From Meconema thalassinum (taxonomy: Eukaryota; Arthropoda; Insecta; Orthoptera; Tettigoniidae): 64,000 nucleotides of DNA. Position numbers and translations under genes: made by a program. The notes under the pieces were generated by a model. The model was not told the DNA's origin. It was given only the letters and a program-made list of their open reading frames with translations, and made no database searches. Positions within the stretch are counted from its first letter, which is position 1. Each line of letters opens with the position of its first letter. Positions 54,158 to 64,000 of the stretch are shown here, piece after piece. The stretch covers positions 123,605,894 through 123,669,893 of the forward strand of contig OX336388.2 in NCBI GenBank assembly GCA_946902985.2, read 5' to 3'.

Positions 54158-56860
54158 TGAACCCTTTACCCTATGTTGGTTAAATGATTCTACTTTTTAT
54201 TTCTTCAATTAATAAATATTTCAACCAGCATCATGAAAGTAGCCAGACAGTGATGAGGAAATTTCAAGCATTTGTTGGAGACAGTAGGGACATACCTGCG
54301 ACAGTTTAACAAAAGGCTAAATACTTGAGCTATGAAAAGAAATAGCAGAGCGATGTATCATAAGGACAGGTGTGGCTACCTCAATTTTAGAAGCGACGCG
54401 CGGTGAGACATGGTTCTGGTATGTTCATTGTGTTATTCGCGCCTAGAAGAAATATGTTGCAGTAACGTGAATGGCTGATGAAGAAAATAGACACTCCCAA
54501 GACGCCAAGATCTACTAGAAACCGCCAAATTATTAGAAGTGGAGAACCAATTAGAAGAGAATGCCTACTTGCGCGCCAACTCCGGCTGGGGTACGCGGCG
54601 GCTGGTATTCACGCGGGAAATCGCCTAGACAAAATCTCTACGATCGATTCTAGGATTTATGGGCATATTCTTGACCTGTGCAATATTACGAGTTCAGTGA
54701 TATTTATTTCATTCCTGTATCACAATTATTTCGAGAAATTTTTACATAAAATCCCCCTCCATCTAGACCCAAGGGCCAGTTCATTTATAAGTGTGTCGAA
54801 GAGCCAAGACATGATTATTATTCTGTTCGTCTACGGACGTAGACTTTTATTCCGTGTGTCGAGGACACAGGACTTTGATTCTGTTCGTCTGAAGAGATTG
54901 ACTTGTATTTTTGTGTCGAGGACACAAGATATTCATTGTAAAGTGTTAAATTCAGTGATAGATAGTCATAGTGCTATAGTTATAGGGGCAGTAGCGTCGA
55001 TAATTCGCCAACGAACAGTGACAGGGAATTTAGTACCTTAACAAGCGAATTTAGCAGTCAGACATAAAGTGTATAATAACCTAATTTTTGTATCAGCGCA
55101 AGGATGACATCGATGAATGCAGAGGAAGTTTGGAATTCTCAACACTCCGTCCAGATGGCTGATATGAGATAAAGAAGCATCCAGTTGGGGAATGGCGTCT
55201 GATGTTCTTTGACGGGTGACTACAAAAAGAGATGAGTACAAATAATATTTTATTATTTATTAAATTAACTTATGGTTTATGGGACATATTTTTGTAAATA
55301 CTTTGCTTGTGTGATAAATGTAGTATATTTAGTTTTGGTCTGACACACTTTTGTTTGGAAGCAGCTCGCACAATTGTAGGTGATGGAAGGTTCTTTTCTT
55401 TGTTTTGTGTTAACTAACGTAGCTATGTGAACGGCCGTGTTCGCCTATGTTACGAAGTGCGGTTAAAAACGTCTCTCGGAGATATGTCGTGTTTCAGAAG
55501 TAGGACTAAATTAATATAATTATATAGTAGATTGGAGGGTAATTAAAATTTTGTTGAGATTTATTATTGATCAGATTCAGTGTGATTATTGCCTTTTGGA
55601 GCAATGTAATTTGTGACGAAGAGTATTCAGCTCTATCGTATGTTTTAAATATTGTGTTAATTGTTTGCGAGCTCTAATTCAGCAGACCCGTGTGAAAGGC
55701 GTTATGTCAGTCCCAGATGTGTGTTTTGTGAGTATATTTTTGTGGTATTACAAGCGGGAATTTCAGCAGAGACTGATTTCTGTCAGCTTGGTACCAGATT
55801 CATATTGTATCCTTGCGAGGACAATTATGGATATGTGATTATTGTCTGACCATATGTTGAGTTGGAGGAGATGTTAGTTGCTGTTGATTCCTTGAGATAA
55901 CAGTCCAGCTGGTCGGCTATTTATATACACGGGAAGGGGGACATGACTGGTAATGTGGAAAGGGTGAGTTGTGGTCACAAGGGCTGGCTGAGTTTCGCAA
56001 GCTCATTTTTAGTGGAGTGCACGTCTGGCTCCCAATTACTTGAAAATAAATATAAATGTGAGAAACTGATCAATGGTAAAATTGTTTAAATACATGGGAG
56101 TTGCCTACGAAACACGATAACCTTCGAAGCGTTTCCTTAACATGCAGTTTTGTTAATATAAAGTAATCTTACCCACTCAGGTGATTTGTTGTTGTTGGTT
56201 TATTCTATGTTTATTTTCCATGTCAGTGACCCGTGAGTCACGTGCGGCGCTGTGTTTCCTTGTTGTTGAGTATCTGGCCATTGTGGCAGCTCGTTTGGTT
56301 AAGTGTGTCACCACACTAATAAGGATCTCAGAGAGATGCCTGTAAATAGTAGAGTTGTAATATGTGTGTCAGAGTTAGATTTAAGGATTTTTATTAATGT
56401 TATGCCCATATCCATAAACGTTGATTTACGAGATAATTGTTCGTGAGCACTGTGGCTGTTAACCCGTTGTGAACGAACGATCATCCAAGTACTCATTTCT
56501 CGTAGATAGTCACCACGCGAACATAAATTCATATGCAAGATAGTGGAACTTGGATCCACATTTTATTAGAAAAGGGGAGAACCATCTGACTCCTCAAAGT
56601 GATAAATATTCCTGTCAGGGGAAAATTCAGGGAGGATTTTTTTATTATTGTTTGTTTTATTCTTTTATGCACAAATTAGTTATTAAATCTTGTTATTATC
56701 TTACGTTTTGTCTCCTTACTTTCTTAGTTATAGTTTTTATCCTATAACCCTTGCCTCAGAAAAGCACGTAGTTTGGCGGACGTAAACACCACACTATGAA
56801 CTGAACGCGACCCCTTGATCTAAGATTCTTGCATAAAACACTGCTATTCTGAAGGGTTCA
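54158..56860 (+). repeat. Element 2, 5' LTR (2703 bp)
   Basis: Its first 343 bp match 63659-64000. It contains a 187-codon open frame (54478-55041) of unusual composition with no recognisable domain, which I do not call a gene. An ATAAA polyadenylation-like context is near 54210. The length is exceptional for an insect gypsy LTR, as in element 1. Confidence 0.88.
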
Positions 56861-56871
56861 TAGGTGAAAAC

Positions 56872-56888
56872 TGGCGCCCAACGTGGGG
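56872..56888 (+). promoter_or_regulatory. tRNA-Lys primer-binding site of element 2
   Basis: 17 bases, TGGCGCCCAACGTGGGG, are the exact complement of the 3' end of insect tRNA-Lys(CTT) including CCA. This is where minus-strand DNA synthesis starts. Confidence 0.9.
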
Positions 56889-57475
56889 ATATTCACTGTG
56901 GTGTAACGGGGAGATTACACATGTCAATAGTGGCGCATTTGAGTAAAACTGGCATGCCGCAAGTGCAGGCAGATATGACAGTATTTAATCACCGGGAAGT
57001 GATATTTTATTAAAAGTAGTTGAGGCGAAGTGGATACCGCCAAATGTGTGAAAGATAAATTAAAATCAGGAGTTTGCAAAGTAAAATACGGTTCACGTTG
57101 TTGTCTTTTAAATTAAAGTAAAATTAAGATGTGATACCGGGCGCCCAATGATAAAGTTAAAACTAGATTTGTTTAGAAATTCAAACTCATGGAAATATTA
57201 GGAGGCTGTAGCCTAAAATGACAATTAATACTTTGTTAATTAGTCAGTGTTAATATCAGATCAGGATAACTGTTTAATGACTAAATATGTGCTTGGGGTT
57301 AAAATTAAATTGAGTAAAACTAGAACTACTCAGAGATGCAATCAACTAATGGGATTAAAGATAAAAATAAATGAACTGAGTAGGATAAAGAAATTAAATG
57401 TGCATTGGATTTATGTGCGTGTCAAAGGGCATTGGCGTATGCCATTTCCCATATGTCTCATATATATTATAAAAC
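56889..57475 (+). other. Element 2 leader
   Basis: Non-coding stretch between primer site and gag, AT-rich. A small upstream open frame (57247-57510) overlaps the gag start and has no recognisable product. The GCGCCCAAT near 57140 partly echoes the primer-site sequence. Confidence 0.5.
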
Positions 57476-59923
57476 ATGGCAACGGTGGCGCAGATCCAGG
57501 AGATCATTGAAAGTGCAGCGAGGAGAACGCAGGAATTGTTGGATACTAAACTAGCAGAACAGAGTCAATCTATAAACACTAGTATGTTAGAGCAAAGTGA
57601 AGCGTTGAATATAAAATTATCTGAACAAATAAACACTAGTATGTTAGAGCAAAGTGAAGCGTTGAATACAAAATTATCTGAACAAATAAACACTAGTATG
57701 TTAGAGCAAAGTGAAGCGTTGAATACAAAATTATCTGAACAAATAAACACTAGTATGTTAGAGCAAAGTGAATCGCTAAATACGAAAATGTCAGAACAAA
57801 GTGAATCGCTAAATACTAAACTGTTAGAACAAAGTGAATCATTGCGGACACAGTTAAATAACAGTAGAATTGAGCAAAATGAATATCAGGCGGAACAAGC
57901 TAGGTTATTAAAGAGTGAAATTAATGACACTATAAATTCACAGTTAGAGGCGCAAAATAATAAAAACACGAACCAATTAGCTTCGTTAACCGCAGAGATG
58001 AAAGAGCACACAAACCAACAGATGATATTACTGGCCCTTGATGTAAGCAAAAATAATGAGAAACAATTAGAGCAGATTGAAAAAATGGAGAGTATTTTTG
58101 ATAAAAAACTTAGCATTCTCGATGAAACGGTGTTAGCTAAATTAGAGCAGATTGAAATAGCATGCACAATGAATACAAGCGAGGTCAAAATAGCTCAGGA
58201 TAAGTTGGAAGGTCGATTTAAGGAGATGGAGAAAAGTGGCAGGGTCATTCAACGACAAATATCAGCAGTCGATGAGAACATATCAGGCATAATTAAAGAT
58301 ATGGACCGTCTCGAGATAAAATCAGCGGAACAGTGGAAAAGCGTAGAAACGGAACAAGAACAATTTAAGAGTACATTAGACGAAAGGCTAAGCCAGATAG
58401 AAAACAATCAGGATGAAAATAAGAGCCAGATTGAAGAAAAAATAAGCACGATTAAAGAACAGATCAGGAAAGATTGGAAGAAAATGAATATTGATTCTAG
58501 AGAGGAAAGATCCACTATTCTTAAAACAGTAGGCGAAAACCACACGCGTATTCAAGCTTTGGAGCAAGAGGTAAAAAATAAACTTAAAGAGCAGACAGAC
58601 AGGATCATTAAAGCCGAACTCCGCTCATTAGAACAATCATCTATATTTAAAATGGGAGCATTGAAAGACAAGCAGGATGACTCACATAGTCCCCAACCCA
58701 GCATAGCAGGAAGTCAGACTCAAGCAGAGAGCCCATTAACAACAAACACGGAAGGATTTCGCAAGAACGTAGATAGAAGCTCAACACCACAGGACGGTCA
58801 TCAGCCCACACAACTTATTCAAGTAATTCGCTCAAATGACTACAAACCGCAGAAATACACCGAAAATTCAGGGGTAACGCCTAGGGCCTTTATCAAAGAG
58901 ATTGAAGACCATTTCAATGACACTGGGGTACCTGAAGCACGTAGATTGAGAATGATGGAGAGATTCTTATCAGGAAATGTTCTCACCTGGTTTTTAAGTT
59001 TCAAATATACATTTGGAACCATGTCAGACTTTAATTTAGCGTTTCTGCGCAAATACTGGTCTCCCGCCATACAACAGAGTTTAAGAATGGAGCTTTACTC
59101 TAGAAAATATCAAACTACCCAGCAGACGAAATACTCAGATTTCTTTAACATGCAAATGCTAAAATTTCGCGACCTAGATTACCCATTAAACGAAGCAGAT
59201 TTGGTGATGACAATAGCAAGGCAAATGCCAGTTAATGTACAGCAAGTACTAGTCGCAGCAAACGTTAGTACGGCCCTACATGCAGAGCAGATATTACGGC
59301 AAATAGATGAGACCACATCTCATAGTCATTTTAGAGGAGGAAGACAGCTGGAATTAGTCAACACTACTGAGGTCGTAAAAACAAAACAGGGAAATACTAA
59401 AACGCAGGGTACTAATACAAGCACCTCCACACCTAGGCGAAACCAGGAAGAAGGGGAAAACAGACCATATCAGCGTAACGAAAATCACTACAACAATAGA
59501 TACCAGGGCAACAATAGATACCAACAAAGAGGATATCAACAATGGCGTGATAATCGAAGGAATGACAGGCCTTATGGAAGATACGGTGATTACAATGCCA
59601 ATCAACGATGGAAAGGAAGGAGAGATCAAAATCAAGGAGATCAACGTAACTATCGAGATGACTGGGATGATAGGCACGCTCAATCACAAAATTACTTAGA
59701 GGAGTTACACGCTAATCAAGGTGGAGAGCTAGGAAGATGGGAAAAGGCCATTGGGAACAGAAAGAACCCAGATACCCATACTGAGGAAGCTGGAAGTCTA
59801 CTGAGACAAGAGGAATATCAAGGACATGAGCGACAGAAGGATGATGGGAGTCGAAATGGAGCTAAAAAAAATGTTAATTTTGGATCAAGGAGACAGTTTC
59901 CAAACACAACAGTCGGAAGTTGA
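57476..59923 (+). CDS. gag: Element 2 Gag with internal 19-residue coiled-coil repeats
   Basis: 815 residues from MATVAQIQEIIESAARRTQE. Residues ~30-110 hold more than three copies of a 19-residue repeat (INTSMLEQSEALNTKLSEQ; 57-bp DNA repeats at 57575, 57632, 57689 and 57746). A long coiled coil follows to ~395. A retrotransposon capsid domain spans about 450-620 (NVLTWFLSFKYTFGTM, LRMELYSRKYQTT). The C-terminal tail is rich in Asn, Arg, Gln, Tyr and Gly (NNRYQGNNRYQQRGYQQWRD), with no CCHC knuckle. Gag overlaps the pol frame (open from 59805) by about 119 nt, and pol is in the +1 frame. Same architecture as element 1. Confidence 0.9.
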   Translation: MATVAQIQEIIESAARRTQELLDTKLAEQSQSINTSMLEQSEALNIKLSEQINTSMLEQSEALNTKLSEQINTSMLEQSEALNTKLSEQINTSMLEQSESLNTKMSEQSESLNTKLLEQSESLRTQLNNSRIEQNEYQAEQARLLKSEINDTINSQLEAQNNKNTNQLASLTAEMKEHTNQQMILLALDVSKNNEKQLEQIEKMESIFDKKLSILDETVLAKLEQIEIACTMNTSEVKIAQDKLEGRFKEMEKSGRVIQRQISAVDENISGIIKDMDRLEIKSAEQWKSVETEQEQFKSTLDERLSQIENNQDENKSQIEEKISTIKEQIRKDWKKMNIDSREERSTILKTVGENHTRIQALEQEVKNKLKEQTDRIIKAELRSLEQSSIFKMGALKDKQDDSHSPQPSIAGSQTQAESPLTTNTEGFRKNVDRSSTPQDGHQPTQLIQVIRSNDYKPQKYTENSGVTPRAFIKEIEDHFNDTGVPEARRLRMMERFLSGNVLTWFLSFKYTFGTMSDFNLAFLRKYWSPAIQQSLRMELYSRKYQTTQQTKYSDFFNMQMLKFRDLDYPLNEADLVMTIARQMPVNVQQVLVAANVSTALHAEQILRQIDETTSHSHFRGGRQLELVNTTEVVKTKQGNTKTQGTNTSTSTPRRNQEEGENRPYQRNENHYNNRYQGNNRYQQRGYQQWRDNRRNDRPYGRYGDYNANQRWKGRRDQNQGDQRNYRDDWDDRHAQSQNYLEELHANQGGELGRWEKAIGNRKNPDTHTEEAGSLLRQEEYQGHERQKDDGSRNGAKKNVNFGSRRQFPNTTVGS

Positions 59924-60818
59924 AGATGGATGGATAGTAGCGAACATACAAGAATGGATTGCGTTACCAGAAGACTGCCTGGAGGAGACGGTGAAACCAC
60001 GGAACGATGAAATTAGGCAATTACCCATTATTTACGCAAGGATTGGTGGAATTAATATAAGATGTTTATTGGATACGGAGTCACAGATCAGTCTAGTATC
60101 GGAGGCCTTGGTTCGAGAGTTGGGACGGACTCAGAATATTCCTGTAATTCCGGTACCACAGCTCAAAGTGAGGGGTGTTATTCCTGAACGCACCATCACT
60201 TGTAAACGTCAGGCATACTTAGAGCTGAACATATTGGAACACACTTTTGGGCAAACATTCATTATCATGGCAAAGATGAATTTCAATATAATTCTTGGTG
60301 CAAATTTCATTTGTGACTATCAAGCAGTGATAGATTTACACAAGAATACAGTCAGTTTTAGAGAATATGACCAGCTGAAAAACGTGGGATTGCATATGGA
60401 TGAAATCACTACCGGAAGAGATGTAAATTCTTGGGCATTGGAAGCAATATCAGAAGAGACGGAAGAGGAGGTACGAAAGGCGGAAGATAACATCGTAGAA
60501 GGGGCTGTTGTGGAACTAGATGAGGAGATAGAATCCCAGGAGATATGGTCTTTATTAACAGAAGGAGATGACAGCGATGCACAATTTGAAGAGTTACTAC
60601 AGGAGCGGCTCAATGACATTCAACTTGGGGGTGAACACAGAAAACAGTTGGAAGAGATTTTAAGGAAGCACAAAACAGTATTTGATACAGTACCTGGAAA
60701 AATATTAAATTTCAAGTACTCTATGCAAGTCGAGGACTGGTCACCTTTCAAAAGCAGATTGTACCCAATTCCTGAAAAGTATCGTGGTCAAGTTAATATC
60801 ATTATAGATGAGATGTAA
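59826..60818 (+). pseudogene. pol: Element 2 Pol, first part (protease and start of RT), ends at a premature stop
   Basis: 330 residues from the ATG at 59826. It holds the aspartic protease region, where the usual active-site triplet DTG reads DTE (LLDTESQIS, residue 85, codon 60078-60080). A long acidic linker and the beginning of RT follow (FKSRLYPIPEKY). The frame ends at TAA 60816-60818, where the corresponding codon of element 1 encodes leucine in EMLEAGVI. The same frame resumes at once after the stop. Known aspartic proteases need the Gly of DTG/DSG, so the enzyme is probably dead independently of the stop. Confidence 0.9.
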
Positions 60819-63128
60819 GAAGCTGGAGTGATAAGGAAGACACCTACACCTTATCTAAATGCGATTTTGGCAGTCACAAAACCAAATGGATCTATTAGAC
60901 TTTGTTTAGATGCCAGAAATCTCAACATGAGACTCATTTTTCCTGAGTATGACAGAGCGCCAATTATCAGAGACGTATTAAAAGGCTTTAAAAACAAGAG
61001 CATTTATTCATCAGTCGGCCTGACGAGCTCGTTCCACCATCTTGAGTTGGATGAGAAGTCACAGCTTCTAACTGGCTTCTTATTCGATAACCAGACATAT
61101 TGTTTCGTCAGAATGCCTTTTGGAGTCAAAACAGCGGGCTGTGCTTTAATCCGAGCACTGGACCGGAACCTAACCGAGGAAGTAAAGGAGATGACGGTGC
61201 GATACATTGACGACATTCTGTTGGCATCTGACAACATTGAAACTCACATGGAAAATTTAGATAAAGTATTGGGCAACTTGAACGCATCGAATTTCAAAGT
61301 AAACCTGAAGAAATCGCATTTCTTCAAGAGCGAGATCTTATATTTGGGTCACGTCATTGACAAGGAGGGAGTGAAGCCAAACCCAGCTAAGATTGAAGCG
61401 ATAAAGAATTTCCCTACACCAACGAGAGTCAAGCACATTCGGTCTTTCTTAGGCGTAACGGGATTCTTTAAAGAAAACTGTCCAGGTTATACGGAGACTG
61501 TAGCTCCAATGCAAGAAATGTTAAAGAAAAATAACAAATGGTCATGGAATGCGGAATGTGAGAAGGCATTCCAAGCAACAAAACAGCTATTAGAAAACTG
61601 CATTAAATTAGGATATCCAGATTTCAAGCTCAAATTTATAATCCAAGCGGATGCTTCACTAATTGGGATAGGTGCTATGCTCTACCAAGAGGATCCAGCT
61701 AACCTGCAGCACAAAACATATTTGGCATTTGTCAGCCGAAAATTGCGTAAGCATGAGCGAAATTATACTGTAACCGAGCTAGAATTGTTGGCCATCCTTC
61801 ATGCGCTCCAAGAATGGAAACGAATAATCTATGGTTACCCGATTGTTGTCAGGACTGACCACAAGGCATTAACATTCTTGTTTAAGACGTCAATGGCAAG
61901 CGAACGTGTGACACGTTGGTCTATATACATTCAGCAGTTCAGCATTGAAATTGAACATTGTCCAGGGAAGATGAACGTGATACCGGATGCACTCAGCAGG
62001 AACCCAGAGCATGATAATGAAGAAACAGCGATGGTACAACACTTGGAGTTAACACCGAAGGACCGGGAATTCTTGGAGGAGTTACGTGAGATACAGCGAG
62101 AACAGGAAGCGGAACCATGGATGATGCTATTAATTAAATACTTCAAAAAGCAACTACCTACAGGAACACCTGCATTTCGAGAAGCGAAAGCCAAAGAAGG
62201 AAGATATGTTTATGTCAACAATTTGCTGCACAAGTGGGAAGATAATGACCACACCAAGTTATGCATATTAGTACCTGCATCGTTACAACGAGGATTGACA
62301 TGGCATACGCACGAAAGTTTCGGTCACGTGGGCTTAGACAAGTGCGAAGCGACAATAGGAGAGACATTTACATGGCCACGTATGAGAACAACTATATGTG
62401 ACGTCATTACAACTTGTGACCCGTGTCAGAGAACAAAGCCAAATAATTATTTACTGAGGCAATATCCTAGACCATTGCTACCTCAGAAACCATGTGAGCT
62501 GCTGGCGATGGACTGTCTTGGTCCAATTCCGAAGGGAAGGAGAGGTTGCCGTCATTTGCTAGTGTGCATTGATGTATTTTCTAAGTTTGTAGTACTATGC
62601 CCTATTCAGAAAACAACATCGAAGCAGGTACTCAGTCGCATTCGTAATAGAGTTATTCCAACCCTTGGAAAACCAGAGTTTATATTATCAGATCACGGCA
62701 GTTATTTCACAAGCGCCGAATTCAAGAAAGGAATGGAAGACATGGGTATAAAACATGTTTTAAGCAGTATCCGACGTGCTCAAGCTAATCCAAGCGAGAG
62801 AGTAATTAAATGTGTAACTGCATATTTGAGAATCTTCATTCCGAACGAACACCACAAATGGGTCGATAAAATTAAGGACGTAGAGACATGCATGAATTCT
62901 ACCAGGCACGAGTCAACAGGACAAATCCCTATGGTCCTACACAAGAACGAGTATCCAGTAAGAACGTGGAAAAGCATCATTAACTGTCCACAAGATCCCA
63001 TGATAGCACCAGACCTGCGAATTGAAAGAACGAGAGCATACATGAGGAAACAAGCAGACCGCAGATTACGGCGAGTAAGAAATAAGAGGTTTCACGGTGA
63101 TCTTGAAGTCAACCAGCTCCTTTGGTAA
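60819..63128 (+). pseudogene. pol: Element 2 Pol, second part (RT, RNase H, integrase)
   Basis: Continues in the same frame after the stop, with no natural ATG at the start. RT has YIDDILL, but the first catalytic aspartate (LDI in element 1) reads VGL (SSVGLTSSFHH; codon 61017-61019), which should abolish polymerase activity. RNase H keeps QADAS, TELELLAIL and RTDHKALTFL. Integrase keeps its zinc-site His (HESFGH) and Cys (CDPC), and D (AMDCLG), D (LSDHGS) and E (NPSERV). The frame closes at TAA 63126-63128 after a one-base shift near 63115-63122. Confidence 0.9.
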
Positions 63129-63316
63129 AACGACCTGCTACATCGGACCCAGAAAAGAAAATCTTTAGTAAATTCTGCGAGAAATTCATAGGACCCTATT
63201 CTATCGTAAGAAACCTTGGAAATAATGCTTACAGAGTGAAAGAATTGAGCACAGGAACAATGTCAGTTTACAACGCTGCCAACCTAAAAAAATATCGTCG
63301 AAGTGAACCATGGTAG
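63122..63316 (+). pseudogene. pol: Element 2 Pol, C-terminal piece after a frameshift
   Basis: Frame -1/+2 relative to the preceding piece. VKRPATSDPEKK...NLGNNAYRVKEL...YNAANLKKY matches the end of element 1 integrase (VRKPASSDPEARK...NNAYRIKHL...NAANLKIYY). This is the C-terminal GPF-like region that follows the integrase core. It ends at W* (63316) and lacks the helical tail seen in element 1. Confidence 0.85.
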
Positions 63317-63658
63317 CGCCGAAATAATGACGCTGTTTGAATATACGGACGTCCTACTATCAACAAAGTCAACGGGGAGCAGTTGAGTACGGCACGTGGT
63401 GAAGGAGGAAGTAGACTTGTTGTTGACAAACATTAACGAGGCGAGCAAGGTGTTGCCGCAGGCATCAGAGCGTCACGCAAGATTGGAAGGGGAAGAGACA
63501 AGCAGGATATGAAAACGAGTAAATGCCATTGAAGACAGGAGCGCCTAGACCAAGTAAGAAAAGGGGTGATTCTGGAAATAAAACAAATTGGCCTACGGAA
63601 GTATTGTAAAATTGTCGACTTTATTCCTAAGTTCGAAATTTTGTGAGTGGGAGAGTTG
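63317..63658 (+). other. Element 2, 3' non-coding segment with polypurine tract
   Basis: No env-like frame. Ends in GTGAGTGGGAGAGTTG directly before the 3' LTR, a plausible plus-strand primer. Confidence 0.6.
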
Positions 63659-64000
63659 TGAACCCTTTACCCTATGTTGGTTAAATGATTCTACTTTTTA
63701 TTTCTTCAATTAATAAATATTTCAACCAGCATCATGAAAGTAGCCAGTCAGTGATGAGGAAATTTCAAGCATTTGTTGGAGACAGTAGGGACATACCTGC
63801 GACAGTTTAACAAAAGGCTAAATACTTGAGCTATGAAAAGAAATAGCAGAGCGATGTATCATAAGGACAGGTGTGGCTACCTCAATTTTAGAAGCGACGC
63901 GCGGTGAGACATGGTTCTGGTATGTTCATTGTGTTATTCGCGCCTAGAAGAAATATGATGCAGTAACGTGAATGGCTGATGAAGAAAATAGACACTCCCA
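63659..64000 (+). repeat. Element 2, 3' LTR (first 342 bp)
   Basis: Begins TGAACCCTTTACC as at 54158. Two mismatches are seen against the 5' LTR (AGCCAGTCAG/AGCCAGACAG and AATATGATG/AATATGTTG). Cut by the window end. Confidence 0.92.

Larger units (their letters stand above)
54158..64000 (+). mobile_element. Ty3/gypsy retrotransposon (element 2), 3' end outside the window
   Basis: The 5' LTR is 54158-56860 (2703 bp; ends TGAACCC...GGGTTCA, a perfect 7-bp inverted repeat). The 3' LTR begins at 63659 and runs off the window. The primer site TGGCGCCCAACGTGGGG (56872-56888), 11 bp after the LTR, is exactly complementary to the 3' end of insect tRNA-Lys(CTT). A purine-rich GAGTGGGAGAG precedes the 3' LTR. 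gag and pol are present in Ty3/gypsy order and pol is disabled. It landed at the end of the 164-bp satellite. The two LTRs differ at only two positions in the 342 bp that can be compared. Confidence 0.93.

Noticed and set aside
54478..55041. 187-codon open frame in the element 2 LTR
   Set aside because: No recognisable domain, low-complexity repeats of its own DNA (GTGTCGAGGACACA type) and position within an LTR; the ATG is not supported by any context.
63317..63658. env-like gene between pol and the 3' LTR of element 2
   Set aside because: The segment is only ~340 bp, with no long frame or hydrophobic stretch; likewise none in element 1 (9548-9670).

Overview
The window looks like a piece of a large, repeat-rich arthropod (most likely insect) nuclear genome. 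Evidence: a six-cysteine clip-domain exon with splice sites, a THAP-type zinc-finger exon, tRNA-derived SINEs, hAT, mariner-like and Helitron remnants, and two Ty3/gypsy retrotransposons, one with a primer-binding site exactly complementary to the 3' end of insect tRNA-Lys(CTT). There is no bacterial or organelle gene organisation. Almost everything readable is mobile DNA; the only host coding sequence I can support is one clip-domain exon (4197-4454) and a broken partial duplicate of it.

Layout. 1-5471: host non-coding DNA with two SINEs (113-493, 757-1012), a 1.0-kb TA-flanked mariner-like element (1325-2337), a 698-bp hAT derivative (3373-4070), the clip exon, and a Helitron helicase remnant on the minus strand. 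5472-46007: one Russian-doll insertion. A ~1.77-kb hAT-like element (8-bp target duplication, TSD, GATAGGTT) sits inside the duplicated clip exon. A complete minus-strand Ty3/gypsy element with 3.7-kb LTRs (5832-44595, TSD GTAT, intact gag and pol) sits in the hAT. A 15.2-kb palindromic foldback transposon (17913-42513, TSD CAAACT, arms of ~7.6 kb, 44-nt loop) sits in the 5' LTR of the gypsy element. Finally a 6.9-kb non-autonomous LTR element (22978-29892, TSD ATAAC) and a 2.4-kb solo LTR (32033-34475, TSD GGCCT) sit in the left arm of the foldback. Because the right arm is uninterrupted and the left gypsy LTR is empty, every insertion has its own empty-site reference inside the window, and the insertion order can be read directly.

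46016-51390: the rest of the duplicated clip exon, non-coding DNA, and a decayed coiled-coil Gag-like reading frame broken by a tandem repeat cluster. 51391-54157: a Helitron-like start followed by a 164-bp satellite with a 983-bp higher-order repeat. 54158-64000: a second Ty3/gypsy element on the plus strand with a 2.7-kb LTR, long coiled-coil Gag, and a pol carrying several inactivating changes; its 3' LTR runs off the window.

The least familiar object is the palindromic element. Its only recognisable genes are FLYWCH zinc-finger proteins, present as a tandem array of decaying cassettes plus a separate paralogue in each arm. Its AG...CT ends and 6-bp target duplication resemble Polinton/Maverick elements, but I see no polymerase, integrase, ATPase or capsid gene. 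It is either a non-autonomous derivative or an undescribed foldback family.
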